Source of the DNA: Mrakia gelida
Lineage: Eukaryota; Basidiomycota; Tremellomycetes; Cystofilobasidiales; Mrakiaceae
Length of the DNA stretch: 64,000 nucleotides
Direction: 5' to 3'
Assembly: GCA_024345305.1 (NCBI GenBank)
Contig: BRON01000014.1
Coordinates: forward strand, 1,178,001-1,242,000
The translations under genes and the position numbers were made by a program. Shown piece after piece: positions 12,703-24,729 of this stretch. The notes beneath the pieces are model-generated. The model was given only the letters and a program-made list of their open reading frames with translations. It was not told the DNA's origin and did not search any database. Positions within the stretch are counted from its first letter, which is position 1, and the number at the start of each line of letters is the position of its first letter.

Positions 12703-13092
12703 AGTGGACTGTAGAGGTGGTGAGGAGGGTGTGAAAGGTGGAAGGGGAAGGAGGGTGCTGAACGTTGGGAGGCAAAGAGAAGGAAGGGACGAGGTCAGCT
12801 TGAAATTCTCGACGTCAAGGGCCGCCTCCTTCCCTTCACGACCGTTCACGCGAGAGCAACTTTTCGTGAGCTCTGAAGCTGAGATCGTAAGGAGCACAGC
12901 CAGATCATAGATGCGATCATCGCTTCGAAGAACCGAGGCGAAAAATTGCCCGACGAAACAAAGCCGTCTGCGAGCTCGACGACGATCTTGGCTCTCCTCC
13001 TCGTTTCCTCGTTTCCTTGATTTCGTGACTCGCCTTCGTTCTCCCCTCCAACTCCAACTTCCCTCTTTTCCACCCTTCTCACTTCGTAGATC
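12703..13092. promoter_or_regulatory. Divergent RRP1-HIS7 promoter, with a TGACTC element
   Basis: 390 bp between two start codons facing apart. TGACTC at 13026-13031, 62 bp upstream of the HIS7 ATG, is the half-palindromic core recognised by Gcn4/Cpc1-type activators of amino-acid genes. The caution is that TGACTC also appears at intron branch points in this genome, so one copy may be chance. Confidence 0.4.
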
Positions 13093-15758
13093 ATGGCCGC
13101 CACCCCTCCCTCACGACCTAGACTGTTCATCCTCGATTACGGAGCAGGAGTGAGTCCTCCAGAGCAAGCTAAACGGGACGAGGTCGAACGAACCAAGCTG
13201 ACTCGATTCCCTTCCATCCCTCCCTCTTTTGCTCGTAGAACGTTCGATCTCTTGCCAACTCGATCAACAAGCTCGGATACGAGTTCGAATGGATCAAGGA
13301 TGCCTCTGACTTCGACAAGGCCGATGTGAGTGTCTTTTCTATGGAGGGAGAGCTCATTGAAGGGAGGGGTGGAGGGGAGAGAAAAGAGAGCTCGAGCTCG
13401 ACCTCCCTCCCTTCTTCACCCTCCATCGAGTCATTGCTGCTAGAGCTCTTGAGCCAGTTCCTCCTCAAAGCGCATATACTCACTCTTTCATCCTGCTTTC
13501 ACTTCCCTCTCCCTCAGAAACTCCTCTTCCCCGGTGTCGGAGCGTTCAACCAAGCCATCACCTCCCTCCACACCTCCTCCTACTTCCTCCCTCTCAAAAA
13601 GTACCTCGCATCAGGCCGACCTTACTTCGGTATCTGCATCGGAATGCAAGTCCTCTTCGCTGGATCCGACGAAGGGGCCGATCTTCCAGGTCTCGGCCTC
13701 ATCGACGCTCGGGTAGAGCACTTCGGAGACGTCAAGGACGTCAAGACAGGAAGCAAGAAAGCCATCCCTCACATCGGTTGGAACGAGGCCACTCCCTTCC
13801 CTACTCTCTCCGCCAGGGCCAAGGAGCAGCAGGTCATCCACGGAGACGGAGGTGTCGACAAGGAGGAGGATCTCTACTTCGTTCACTCGTACGCCGTCCC
13901 CTACAGGCCTTCGCCGTTGCTTTCGAGCTGGACCAACACCACGACTCAGTACGGAGACAAGGTTTTCGTGTCCTCCGTTCGACGAGGAAACATCCTCGCC
14001 TGCCAGTTTCACCCGGAGAAGAGTGGAGAGGCCGGACTCAAGGTGCTCAAAAGGTGGTTGGACGCTCCCATCGAGGAGCTGAGTGGACCGTTGGAGGAGG
14101 AGGCGAAGGAGGAGCTCATCGAGATCAAGGTCAAGGAGGACGATGGCTTCACCAAGAGGATCGTGGCTTGTTTGGATGTCAGGACGAACGATTCGGGTCA
14201 GTTATATCGTCATCGTTGCTGCGTTGACGAGCCGAAGCTGATCTTTGTTCGATTCTGCGTTCCCAGGCGACCTCGTCGTGACCAAGGGAGATCAGTACGA
14301 CGTCCGAGAGAAGGCTCCTGCTCCCGCCGCCGACGCCTCTTCCACCGCCACCACCGCTCCAGGAGGAGACGTCATCAACCTCGGAAAGCCCGTCGATCTC
14401 GCTAGGAGGTACTACGAGTCCGGAGCCGATGAGTGAGTCCGATTCTTTTCGCGTCTCGCGTCTCGCGTCTCGCGTCTCGCTCCCTCTTCCGTCTCCTCGT
14501 CCCCACCTCCCTCTCGCCCTTGTCTCGGTCCTATCACCATATTTCTCTCCCTTACTGACTTGCTGCCTCGCCTTCGTTTCGTCTCTTGCAGGATCTGCTT
14601 CCTCAACATCACCTCCTTCCGATCCTCCGCTCTCCTCGACCAGCCCATGCTCGCCGTCGTTTCCGCCGCTGCCGAGACCATCTTCGTCCCTCTGACGGTG
14701 GGAGGAGGTATCAAGGACACTGTGGATCCGGACGGAACGCCTAGGAGCGCGTTGGAGGTTGCTGGAGCTTACTTCAGGAGTGGAGCGGACAAGGTGCGTT
14801 TCGTTCGAGTTTGGGTTTCGACGCGTCGAGGTGGAGTTCTTGTCGAGAGAGACGACGTTACTGACTCGCGTGCTCCCTTCTTATCATTCTTCTTCTTCTC
14901 TCCATCCTCCTTGCCCTCGCCACATCTCCTACCCGTCCCTCGCCTCACCTCATCCCTTTCCCTCGTTCCTCCTTCCTCGCCCCAGGTCTCCATCGGATCC
15001 GACGCCGTCTTTGCCGTCGAAGCCCTCCTCGCCCGTCAAGCTTCCAACACCACTCCCCTCCTCACCGGTCTCACAGGAGTCGAAACCATCTCTCAAGCCT
15101 ACGGAGCCCAAGCCGTCGTCGTCTCCTTCGACCCCAAACGAGTCTACGTCCCTCTCGACATCGACCCCACCACCCTCGGTCCTCACGCCGCCTCCCTCAT
15201 CCTCGGTCCCAACGCCAAAGGAAACGTCACCCCCGAAGAACGAACCAAAGCTTGGTGGTATCAGTGCACCGTCATGGGAGGACGAGACGTGAGGGATATC
15301 GACGTCGTACAGCTCGCGAAGGGAGTGGAGATGCTTGGAGCTGGGGAGATCTTGTTGAACAGTGTGGATCGGGATGGGAGTGGACGGGGGTTCGATTTGG
15401 ATTTGGTGAATCTGGTGAAGGGGAGTGTGGGGATTCCGGTGGTGGCGAGTTCGGGAGCTGGGAAGGTGGAGGATTTCGGGGAGGTGTTTGGGGAGACGGA
15501 GGTGGAGGCGGCGCTGGCGGCGGGGATTTTCCACAGGAAGGAGGTGCCTATACAGGTTAGTGACTCTTCTCTCTCTCTTCTGCCCTTCTCGAGTAAACGA
15601 GACGTTTCGTTCTCCCGCCCCCGCCTCCTCCTTCCAAGTCGCTGACTCTTCGTTCTCGTTCCTCGTTCTCTTTTCGTTTTCGAACTCAACAGGACGTCAA
15701 GGCTTACCTCCTCAAGAACAAGATTCCTGCTCGACGGGCTAAGGATCAGGTTGTGTAG
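13093..15758 (+). CDS. HIS7: Imidazole glycerol phosphate synthase (HisH-HisF fusion)
   Basis: Seven exons (13093-13149, 13239-13325, 13518-14196, 14267-14432, 14592-14793, 14986-15555, 15693-15758) encode 608 residues, the usual fungal length. The N-terminal class I glutamine amidotransferase shows its nucleophile in FGICIGMQ (Cys near residue 88) and the His/Glu pair in CQFHPEKSG. The C-terminal half is the HisF barrel: [50 protein letters not shown] and [13 protein letters not shown]. The enzyme converts PRFAR plus glutamine to imidazole glycerol phosphate and AICAR in histidine synthesis, with ammonia channelled between the domains. Intron 4 holds a GCGTCTC tandem repeat. Confidence 0.97.
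14451..14478 (+). repeat. Four tandem copies of GCGTCTC in a HIS7 intron
   Basis: Perfect 7-bp unit repeated four times at the 5' side of HIS7 intron 4 (14433-14591). No coding role. Confidence 0.85.
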
Positions 15759-16672
15759 TAGAATTAAACCTTAGAGTACTCTCGTTGTAATGCACTACCT
15801 CAAAGGAACGAACGACGGCTCAGCGAGCGAACGGAAAGGGAAGGACGCGTTCTCGCTCTCGTCTTAGAGATCAGCTCAAACGATCCTGTACGGGAATCAG
15901 TTCGTGGGATGAGAAAGGTCGAGAGATGAATATGATTCGCGAGGACGAGCGATATCGAAAAGCAACGAGTCCCTTCGAGCTCCCGACCTGTTCCCGTATC
16001 TGTTCTTTCGTCCGTCGAGACTCCATCCTTCCCACGACGGTGGCGATTGCTGAAGTCGATGCTGGGTCAGGGATTCCGCTGCAGACGGTGGCGGAGGAAT
16101 GGGCGGTGGAGGGGTGGGTCGTTTCATCCGAAGGGTCGACGAGGTTTGAGCGACGAAGAGGCTGATTAACGAGGATGAAAGAAGAGAGTGGATCGTCAGT
16201 CGACGCAAGAAGGGATCAAAAAGCTTCATCCGTCGCTGAGAGGCGAAGAGACGTACTGGTCGAGCAGTGGAGCCGGCGGAAGGGGGGCGTGTCGATTCGA
16301 CGGACGGACAAAAGGTGGACGCTTGAGCTGAGGAGAGAGGGATTGCATGAGGGAGCACTTTGGGACCAGAGAGAGATGGGCGATGAGCTTCGAAGATTCG
16401 GATATGGACAGGAGAACGAGGGAGAAGATAAGGAGAGAGGGAACGAACCAAAGCAAGACACGAAAGCAAGAGGGAGGCATAGGGAGCGACCGAGGTGGGT
16501 CTTCCGACGAAGAGGGAAGGAGGAAGAGAGGGAGTTGTGGCGGGAGAGCTGTTAGAAGCTGAGGAGTACGTGTTGACGAAGGAACGAAGCGAAGGAAGGA
16601 GGTCAGCGACCACGCGGGATGAACGAATCGACGCGAACACGAACGAACAACGAAGCCGACTCACCCTCCCCA
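15759..16672. other. Region between HIS7 and a convergent gene
   Basis: I see no supported gene. A 263-codon minus-strand open frame (15897-16688) exists but has atypical codon use and no recognisable motif. Branch-point-like GTCAGC and acceptor-like sequences on the minus strand near 16600 could mark 3' UTR introns of the neighbour. Confidence 0.4.
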
Positions 16673-17615
16673 CTACGGCTTCGGACACGCCAAGCTAACA
16701 GCGTTGTAGTGCAGCGTAATTTCCTCATCCACGACCTTCACCTCCCTCGCGTACTCAGCCTCCTTCGCCTCCAACGCGTTCCTCAGCTCCTCCTCCCTCG
16801 CGATCCAACCTCCGTCCTGCCCGACCCTCGCCCAGAGGTTCTGAGTATCCACCCACCCTCGTACGCCCTCCCACTCTCCTCTCGCTACCATCACCTCGGC
16901 CTCCAGAGCGTCGATGTGCTGGTTCTTGATGCTAATCCAAGCGAACCACTCCTCGAGGAGTTGGGAGCGGAGACGTTTGTAGATCCCTCCTCGAGGTTCG
17001 GACGCGGTTCGGTCCATTCCGATGGCTATGAGAAAGGGTGGGGAGGGCTGGCGATCAGTTTAGGGACTCAAGACTGATCGTAGAAGGAGAAAGTCGAGTC
17101 GAGCGACGCGTCGACTGGATGGACAGAGGAGATAAGAGACGGAGAGCGACGACTCACTGAAGAGTTGATGAAGAGCTCGAATGATGATCTCGTAGGTAGC
17201 TGAATCTGTTGCTGATCCAGTGAGTCCTGAAAGATTGGGAACTCCCTTGACGGCGTCCTCGTAGTTCATGGCGATCTTGCGAGTGAGATTGTTGAGCTGA
17301 GGGGAGGAGGGAGCTCGCGAGCGAGAGAACATGGTTTCGAAGGTGTCGGCTTGGATTTTGAGGTAGTTCCAGAACGCAGAGTTGGGTTTGGGTAGGTTTG
17401 GGAGAGAAGGTTGGATCGGACGAGGGGGTGGGAGGAGAGGAGGTCGAGGGGAAGGGAGGGAAGCGAAGGAGGAGGGAGGTTGCTGTTGATCGATGAGAGG
17501 AGGAGGATACGAGTAAGGGACCTTGGAAGGCGGAAGAGCTGATGTACTCAGGTTGATGAGGTTGGTAGACGGAGGCGTAGGGTGCTTGGTAGTTGTAGAA
17601 GGGGAGTTGTGACAT
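16673..17615 (-). CDS. Unrecognised protein with frame break
   Basis: I do not recognise the family. From the ATG at 17615, right after a CCTCAG acceptor-like sequence, a well-biased frame starts MSQLPFYNYQAPYASVYQPH. Near 17540-17500 the good codon bias passes to another frame, which runs to a GTGAGT donor at 17157 and contains FWNYLKIQADTFETMFSRSR and a helical segment. A last exon (17025-16673) is helical and charged, including a run of Glu/Ala/Lys. A 28-nt GT...AG segment would reconcile the frames; an assembly indel or a different start would also do so. An alternative uninterrupted frame can be opened at 17716 but has poorer codon use. Confidence 0.45.
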
Positions 17616-17919
17616 GGCTGAGGAGGGAAGAGAGAGAAGGAAGGAAACGAAGATGGTGAGCTCGCTCGTTGCCGTTCGTCCTTCCCTGCGAGGATCGCTT
17701 CGGAACAACCAGCCATAACTTCAGCGGATCAGAGATATCAGGGCTCACTGTAGAATCTTGATGGGAGAGAGCGAAGCTAAAATAGAGGTGGAAGCCGTCG
17801 GGAGGGAAGCAGGGACTTTGCGAAATGAGCTTCGACCTTCCTTCCTCTCCTCCCTCTTTTGCTTCCTCCACCCGTCACAACCCCGAAACTCTTCCTCCTT
17901 CCATCATCATCTACTCGTC

Positions 17920-18934
17920 ATGTCCACCACTCTCATCTCCTCCCATCTTCCGACCTTCCCTTTCGACATCCATCACTCGATCCTCGCCTTCTGCGATCCC
18001 TCAACGCTCGCTCAAACCTCGCGAGTCTCCCTCGCCTTCCTCGAACGCTCCTCCCGTCTCCTCTACCGAGGCGTCGCCACCGAAGGGTTCGAGAGGCTGG
18101 AGAAGCTCTTCTGTGCAAGGGTGAGTATCCTCGTATCTGTTGTTTCGCGGGGGTGTATCGAGGAGGAAGAAACTCTCGAGCTGACTCGCCACTTTCTTCC
18201 CCCGTTCCTCTTAGGAGACCCACGAATCCTCCCTCGAGTCCCACCTCTCCCTCCACCAGATCCACAGCTTCACCTTCAAGGAGATGACGCTGTCGATCTC
18301 TTCTGCACCCGTTCTCCACCGTGCCCGCTTCGAATCACCTACCCTCTCGGTCACTCGACTTTCCATCTTCCCCCCTCCCGTCCCCTCCTCCCCTTCCATC
18401 CTTCTCTTCGAGGACGCCAACTCGGAGAACGCGGAGAACGCCAATCGACTCATCGCCAATCTGCTCCTTCCTCTCTTCTCCCCCGGGCTCCTCTACCTTG
18501 AAGGGTTCCCAGCCTCGCGAGACGGAGCTGGAGGAGGGCGAGCGCCGATTCCCTCCCCTACCATCTCCTCCCTCGGATCGTTCAACAATCTTCGAACTCT
18601 CCACCTCAAGGACGCGGTATATGTTTTTGTCTTTCCTCTCCTCTCCTCGGCGCTTATGGACGTCCTCGTCGTAGTTGAGGAGTCAGATGGGTTGTCCGAT
18701 CAAGAGCAGGAGAGCTTGCACACCGGGACCGCACGAGGGTTCGTCGAAGGTCTCTGGTACGAGGAGAACGAGGGCTTGTCCAAGACGGGTGTCAGGAGGT
18801 TGGAGGTATCGGTTGGGTCGGAGGAAAGGAAGCAGGAGTGGTTGGACTGCATCAGGATGTACGCGGATGAGGTCCTACAACCCTCGGTCGCGAAGGAGAA
18901 GTTGGCGAGGGTCGAGGTCTCTGTCAGGTCCTAG
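17920..18934 (+). CDS. F-box-like protein, copy 2
   Basis: Two exons, 17920-18120 and 18215-18934, give 306 residues with no frame break. Exon 1 is 201 nt, the same as in the paralogue at 4714, and the N-terminus matches it: LPTFPFDIHHSILAFCDPST, LAQTSRVSLAFLERSS and LLYRGV. This is an F-box-like fold, and the rest is leucine-rich with a LRTLHLKDA repeat-like segment. Like copy 1 it is followed by an apparent 3' UTR intron starting at GTCAGT. It is likely a substrate adaptor of an SCF ubiquitin ligase, with unknown targets; the F-box assignment rests on the Leu-Pro start and hydrophobic spacing. Confidence 0.7.
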
Positions 18935-20045
18935 AGGTCAGTCTTCACTGCTTCCTATGCTCTCAATGGGGTTATAGGTTTTTCGAAGTCGTCGCCCGCT
19001 CTGACCTCGTCTTCGTCCTTCGTCTTGTCGTTTCATCCTCTCTCAGAGCCATCGCGCAATCGCGTCGACTTGATCTCACCCTCCATCCTCCTCAGCCACC
19101 GAATCCCTCTCTTCCCTCCGCCTCTTCTCCCTCAAGCTCAATGCTCGATTTATTCCTAAATGCCGGACTGTGCTCCTAACACTTTTTTCCTTCCGTGAGT
19201 CTTCTCCTCAGCGGCTCGTCGTCTCGTCGTCCCGAACAAGTCCTGACGCGTCTGACGTATCTCTCTCTTCGCTTTGCTTCAGATGCAACCCCTCACCTCT
19301 CGACCGTCGTCACCATGGCCATTCTTCCAGCACCTCTTACGTCGTCGCTCATCTCGGTCTTCGCCTCCGTTGGAAACAGGGAGCGTCGTCGACGCGAGAC
19401 CGTCGCTCTCGCTCGTTCCGCCAACCTCCCTCGCCTTTGTACACTTTCAGTAGCCCCTTTACTTCACGAAACGATTATCTTACCCTCTCTCTCATCTTTC
19501 GCTTCTCTTCTCCGTGCGAGATCAGCCAAGAGGCTGGGAGAAACGATCTCGACGACGCGTCTCTTCATCCCTGCTGTCGTCCCGGCCTCTCCCCTCGTCT
19601 CATCAACGCTACTGCCAGTGAAGCCGGAAGGAAGACCACATGTTGAGGAAGCCTCTCTGCGTCGAGTTCAAGGAGTGAAAACAAAGTTGAGCGACGACGC
19701 GTCGAGAAGGAGCGAAAGCGTCTCGAGCACTCTTGTTGCGACAACTTGAACGATGAGAGAGGAGGGCGAAAGCCATTCGAGACGGAATGATCAGGATGAC
19801 GGTCTTGTCCTCTCTCCAAAAAGGTTGAACGCGACGGAGCTCAAAACAAACCTCATTTCCATCCACACGAAAAGAAAACGAGAAGAAACTCAAAGTGCTG
19901 CCGCCTTCTTTCCACTCAGCAATCGACTAAAGTGAAACGTCTGGTGCGACTTGAGGAGCGTGACGTTTTTGAACCTGGATCAAAGCAAAGCGGCTGAATT
20001 CAGGATCCCTCGTCGCGTCTGTTTCGAACCCGCGCGACTTGTCAC
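18935..20045. other. Convergent intergenic region
   Basis: About 1.1 kb between two convergent genes. A 184-codon plus-strand frame (19195-19749) has poor codon bias and no motif, so I do not call it. Three GACGCGTC-type palindromes lie here (near 19241, 19555 and 19698). Otherwise I see nothing. Confidence 0.4.
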
Positions 20046-23000
20046 TCACGTCCTGGGGCAGCGATCACACCATCGGGGTTGTCCGATCTCCTCCGGTTGG
20101 ATCGGGTCCTGAAGCACCACATGCCGAGTTAGGAGCCAAGGATTCGAGGATTTGCGCCTGCACGTCTTGCATCGAGCGGGCAGATCCTGTTGATCTGTGT
20201 GGTAAGAGAAGTCAAGAACGGAGATTTCTCGTCCTGTCTTCGGTAGCATAAAGATTATGTACTGACCGAATTCAAGACCCACGTCCCTCAAAACGTCGGC
20301 GACCTCCGCATCAGAGGCTGACTTCTTGAGCAACGACAGCTGGCGTTGATCGCGCTCGACCAGTCGCTGAGCCCATCGGAAGCGATGAGGAAGCTCATGT
20401 CTTCGTTTCTGGAGGAGTCCTAGGAACTTGACTGTGCCAATAGAAAGGGAAACGGTCAGAACTCATCAAAAAGCGGGGTAGAAATCGAGAGAGAACCGTA
20501 CGAGACTCTGTCGCCGAATGCTTTGTGGTCATGATAGCGGACGCTCTCGTCTGCAGAGGAACAGGAGCTAAAGATCATAGAAAAGGGCGCAGATGAGCTA
20601 GTGTTTAGATGCGCGGATTAGCGAACGCACTCACCTTCTGGGACCGGAAGGACTCGAGCGAGAGCCGCCGTCGACGGATCGGACGCGAGATGTTGATGAC
20701 TTGAGCTCGACGAAGCAGACCCACGAGACACAGCTGCGAAGTGAACGGATGCAGAGGATTCAGCGAAACTATCCCATCTGCCACATGCTATAGAGAGCTG
20801 TAACTCACCAGCGACAGGGAGATCGTCTGAAGCGCGAAGAAGAAAAAGGAACGCGCGTCAGTTCCGACTCGAGTCTCGAACGCAAGACGAGACGACGTGA
20901 TAACTCACCGAGAACTCCAGCATCCGAGTTATCTGGGTCTCCCGAAGCGTCGTCGTCATCCTCATCGGCGGAGGAGTCGTTGTTGGTGATGAGCATCCTC
21001 GGAGCTGGAAGCCGATTCGGAGCAGGCGTAGACGCTGAAGAATCGACGACGGAAGCAATGATCAGCACTCCATCAAGCAACAAAGAGGAAAAAACATCGA
21101 TTCTACGCACTGTTGGACTTCCGAGTAGGTTCGAGAGATAACCGATCCATGCCAGCGACTGCAAAAAAGAAACAAACGAGGGAAGTAAGTCAGCATCGAG
21201 GCTCGTTGCGTCGAGCTCAGTGCGAGTTCTCACCTTCATCGAGGTCCACAGCCGCCAGGGTCTCGTCCATATCGGATGAGGATCCAAGATCGATGACTGA
21301 GAAGGAAATTTAAGCGAGTCAGAACAACGAGAGAAGGCGAAGTCGAGAAGAACGACGAGACGCACCTTCTCGTCCCTTTCCCTTTCGGTCAACGAAGTTC
21401 GAAGTCTGAGCAGGTGCAGTAGCAGCTCGAGTACTCCTCTGGACTCTGGAAGGCTCGATGTCCATGTCTGTTTGTCGAACAAGCGAAGCGAGTCAGCTTG
21501 GTGAGAGTCGAGAGCGAGAGAGACGAGTGGTCAAGGACGAGACGAACGGGCGATGGCATTAGTCGACGGCTTCGTCGAGCTCGACTTGGAAGATGATGCG
21601 ACGGCGAGAAGTAGAGGAGGCTTGGGCGGAGCAGATGTCTTGAGTTTCTTGGGAGCTGAACGAGAAGGAAAGGAGGCAAAAGTCAGGACGCGTCGAGTTG
21701 AACGAAACGAAGACGAGAAAAGAGAACGGACCTGGTTCCTCGTCAGACGAGGAGGTACCCTCCTTCTCTGGAAACAAGAAGGCACTGTCGTGCGTCAGTC
21801 TCGAGTGCCTCATCACCCTTCATCTCTCCTTCGCCTCGCCGACGGTCGAGGAAAGGTCAAACTCACCAGTCACGACCCACACCCCATCCACCAACCAACT
21901 CTCCAACCACGAATCGTACAACACCGCCGGCTCAATCATCCTCGCCTTCAGACCTCCCTCCTTCGCCGTCACTCTCGCCCAGGTAGAGACGCTCGAGGTG
22001 TTGGCAGGGAAGTTGGAAGTGTTGATCGCTTCGAGCGCTTTCTTCGCTCGCTTCTTCTTCTCGAACGTGACGAGGAGGATCTGAGTCGTATCGGCCTTCG
22101 GCTGGAGGAGGACTTGGATGTTGGTGCTTCAAAATGGAAGAAAATAAAGTAAGCTTCGTGCGAGCTCGTCAAATGGCCGAAGAAGAAAGAAAAAAGACGA
22201 AGGTCGGACGTACAGTTTCCCAAACTGAGTGAAAGCCTCCCACGCTTGTTCTGGTCTGCATAGTCTCTTCACTGAATCGACTCGAATCGACTTCTTCGAG
22301 ATTAAGGTTGGTCGCTCGGCGAGGGTCCTGTCGATTTCAGGGTAGATGTGTGGAAGAGGAGCCGCTTGAGTTCGATTCCAGGAGGAGGAGGAGGTTGGAT
22401 CCGACTGGCGAGGTTTGGGTCTGGAGGAGGACGCGGTTCTGGAGGCGGGGATGGGGTTCGAGACTCGTCGACTAGGGATAAGAGCTTTGGGTGCTGAGAG
22501 GGTGGGTCTGGAAGAGGAGGAGGAGGAGGTGGTGGCGGAGGGGAGAGATCGAGAGGTCGACGCGTCGTCCAGTTTCCGTTTCGACGACGAAGCGACCGGT
22601 GATGCTGCGTGTTTATGCTGACGTTCCAAAGCGGCTTGGGCCTCTGCTCTACTGAGAGTACGAGCGGCAGGTTTGGGAGGAGGGGGAGCGGGAGGAGGCG
22701 AGGAAGAGGAGGGTGATTCGGATCGGTTGAAGGCGTCTCGCTCTTGTTTCTTCGTCATGGTGGGAGGAGCGGTGATTGAGGCTGAGCGTTCTCCTTTGAC
22801 TGAGGTAGAGGGGATGGTAGGATGGGAGTGACGAGTGGTCGAAGGAGCTCCTGACGACGGAGGCAACGATGGAAGGAGGTTCGTTCGTCAGCGAGATGAG
22901 CGAGTACGAGGTGAAGGGAAGAAGTTTGAAGGTCGAACTCACGACGAACTTGTCGCTGAGACTGAGGCTCCTCACGATCTAGGTCGTTCGAAGATGGGAG

Positions 23001-23342
23001 TCGTTTGCGACCTGGATGGGAGTCAGAGTGCGAGAAGAGGAATAAGGGTCAGCTTCAGCTTCAACGAGGCAAGTCGAAGGCCTTCTGCGACCTCGTTGGA
23101 GGAGCAGACTTTTCACTCACCTCGATCCTTCCGTCCGACTGGAGCCTCCATATCCTCGTCCGAATCGATCACGCGCTTCTTCCCATCTGCATTGTAGATC
23201 TCGTCGTCGATGGGGCTGGACAGAAGGAAGGAAGGAAGGAAGGAGAAAAAGGTCAGCCCTTCGCTCTTCGCTCGGTTCGCGTCGAGAGCACCAAAGCGTT
23301 GCTGAGAGAGCTCACCTTTGTTCCTGCCTCATCGAAGGAGAG
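20046..23342 (-). CDS. Disordered nuclear-type protein with C-terminal zinc-knuckle-like motif
   Basis: Sixteen exons join in frame to 685 residues: 23342-23326, 23215-23121, 23011-22943, 22850-22214, 22126-21867, 21767-21732, 21655-21548, 21467-21366, 21296-21234, 21158-21111, 21034-20909, 20826-20809, 20733-20635, 20567-20502, 20431-20267 and 20194-20046. I do not recognise the family. Residues about 1-230 are basic and Ser/Pro-rich. About 235-360 form a folded segment (ILLVTFEKKKRAKKALEAIN, then AVLYDSWLESWLVDGVWVVT) that could be RRM- or BRCT-like. An acidic, Ser-rich stretch follows, then a helical region. The last 45 residues hold CKTC and CDRC, a possible zinc site. Introns 5-15 are all phase 1, and exon 12 is 18 nt. 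Confidence 0.72.
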
Positions 23343-24729
23343 CTTGTGGAGAAGGGGTTACAAGAGGATAGGTTCGTGTCGTGGTTGAGGGCGAGAGAGA
23401 TGGGATGTTCAGCTTCGTCTGCTGACGAAAAAAAACCCACGCCTTCGAAGGGTGCTCGCTCGTTTCTTCCGAAGCGGAGCGAGGGTCACTGCGCGTTGCT
23501 CGTCGTCTGCGAGAGAGCTGGGAGTAGAAGGAGTGAAGATGCCAGGAGGTCAGCGTTCGATAGATCTTGAAGTCTGCGAGGAGGAAGAAAAGAAAGAACG
23601 CGCGTGAGAAAACGCGACTCGACGATTCAAACACTCAACGCAACGAGAGGAGACGGTTTCGCCCACCATCTCTCTCTCAACGGTCAAAGAAGCGGCGGTA
23701 GCCTGAGAATAGGGAGGCGGGTTAGTGTGTCAGGGCACCCTTCAGCGAACTTAGAGCGGAGGAGCAGACGACTGTCGTCGAAAAACGAGAAACCCATCGG
23801 TTGACGACGCGTCGTTCCCCGAGAAAAGGAGGCTGACTGTCCGTGACGATGCAGATCTGCCTGGTAAAGATACACGAACCTCAGTCAGCTCACGCGACGA
23901 GGCAAGCTCAGCCAAAAGGGAGAGGAAACGGGGGAGCGACGTGAGGATCGCGGCCAGAGCCGAGAAGGAGGAGGGAGAGACCTCACCAGGGTGCGGTTCC
24001 GTTCCGTTTCTTCAGCCAGACGTCAAGAAATCACCTGAGAGTGCTGAAAAGTCGAAGAGGACAGCGAGAAGTAGCTGCAGCGAAGAAGAAAGATGGAAGG
24101 AAGGGGAAGAAGTCAGCCCTGGAAGGGAGCTCGACGTCCCTCCTCCTTCCACAGCTCGATGGAGGCGAGAAGACTCACCAGAAGAGTTCAAATAGAGTGG
24201 TATAGTCTAGTCAATACGAGGTCCCAGTGAGCGCTTCGTCGCTCCTGGGAGCTCTGAACCTGCTCTTGAAAGGCGAGGCGAAGGTCACTCGTCCGTCCTT
24301 CCTCCGTTCTCGAGGCGCATCGAGTTCAGCCGGATGCAGAGGTCCCAATCCAGCTCGATCTGCTTCGATACTCGACGTAGTAGATGATCAAGGTGTTAGT
24401 CGAGGTCTGGTAGAGAGAAGGGCCGAATTTGGAGGGTTGTGGTCGGAAGAAGGGCAGGAAAGGGAAGGAAGGCTCAAAAGGGCGAGCTCTTTTGAATCGA
24501 GCTGACCTTATCTTGCTCTTCTCTCCCACCTTCCATCTCCTCTTCTCATACTTTCTCACCATCAAGTTCAAGACATCTTCACTCTACTATTACGTCTCTC
24601 CCCTGCCCTCGCTGCCCTCGTCCGACAAGCAGGTAACAACGAGCAGGAGCCGCTTCCTTGCCTCCTTCCCTTCCTCTCTCGCCTTTCATCACCTCTGCCT
24701 TCCTTCCCTTCCCTTACCGTCTATCCACG
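23343..24729. other. Upstream region rich in splice-like signals
   Basis: Lies between the starts of two diverging genes. Minus-strand donors, branch points and acceptors recur (near 24060-24180 and 23860-24000) and would define short exons, possibly 5' UTR exons of the minus-strand gene or a small gene I could not assemble. A GGAA tandem tract sits nearby at about 23223-23245, inside the first intron of that gene. Confidence 0.35.

Noticed and set aside
15897..16688. 263-codon minus-strand frame
   Set aside because: Codon use is poor, no motif, and it crosses splice-like signals; low stop density in GC-rich DNA explains it.
19195..19749. 184-codon plus-strand frame between convergent genes
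   Set aside because: No codon bias, no start context and no recognisable domain.
20015..20040. TTCGAACC box resembling a tRNA B box
   Set aside because: No matching A box or cloverleaf could be drawn around it.
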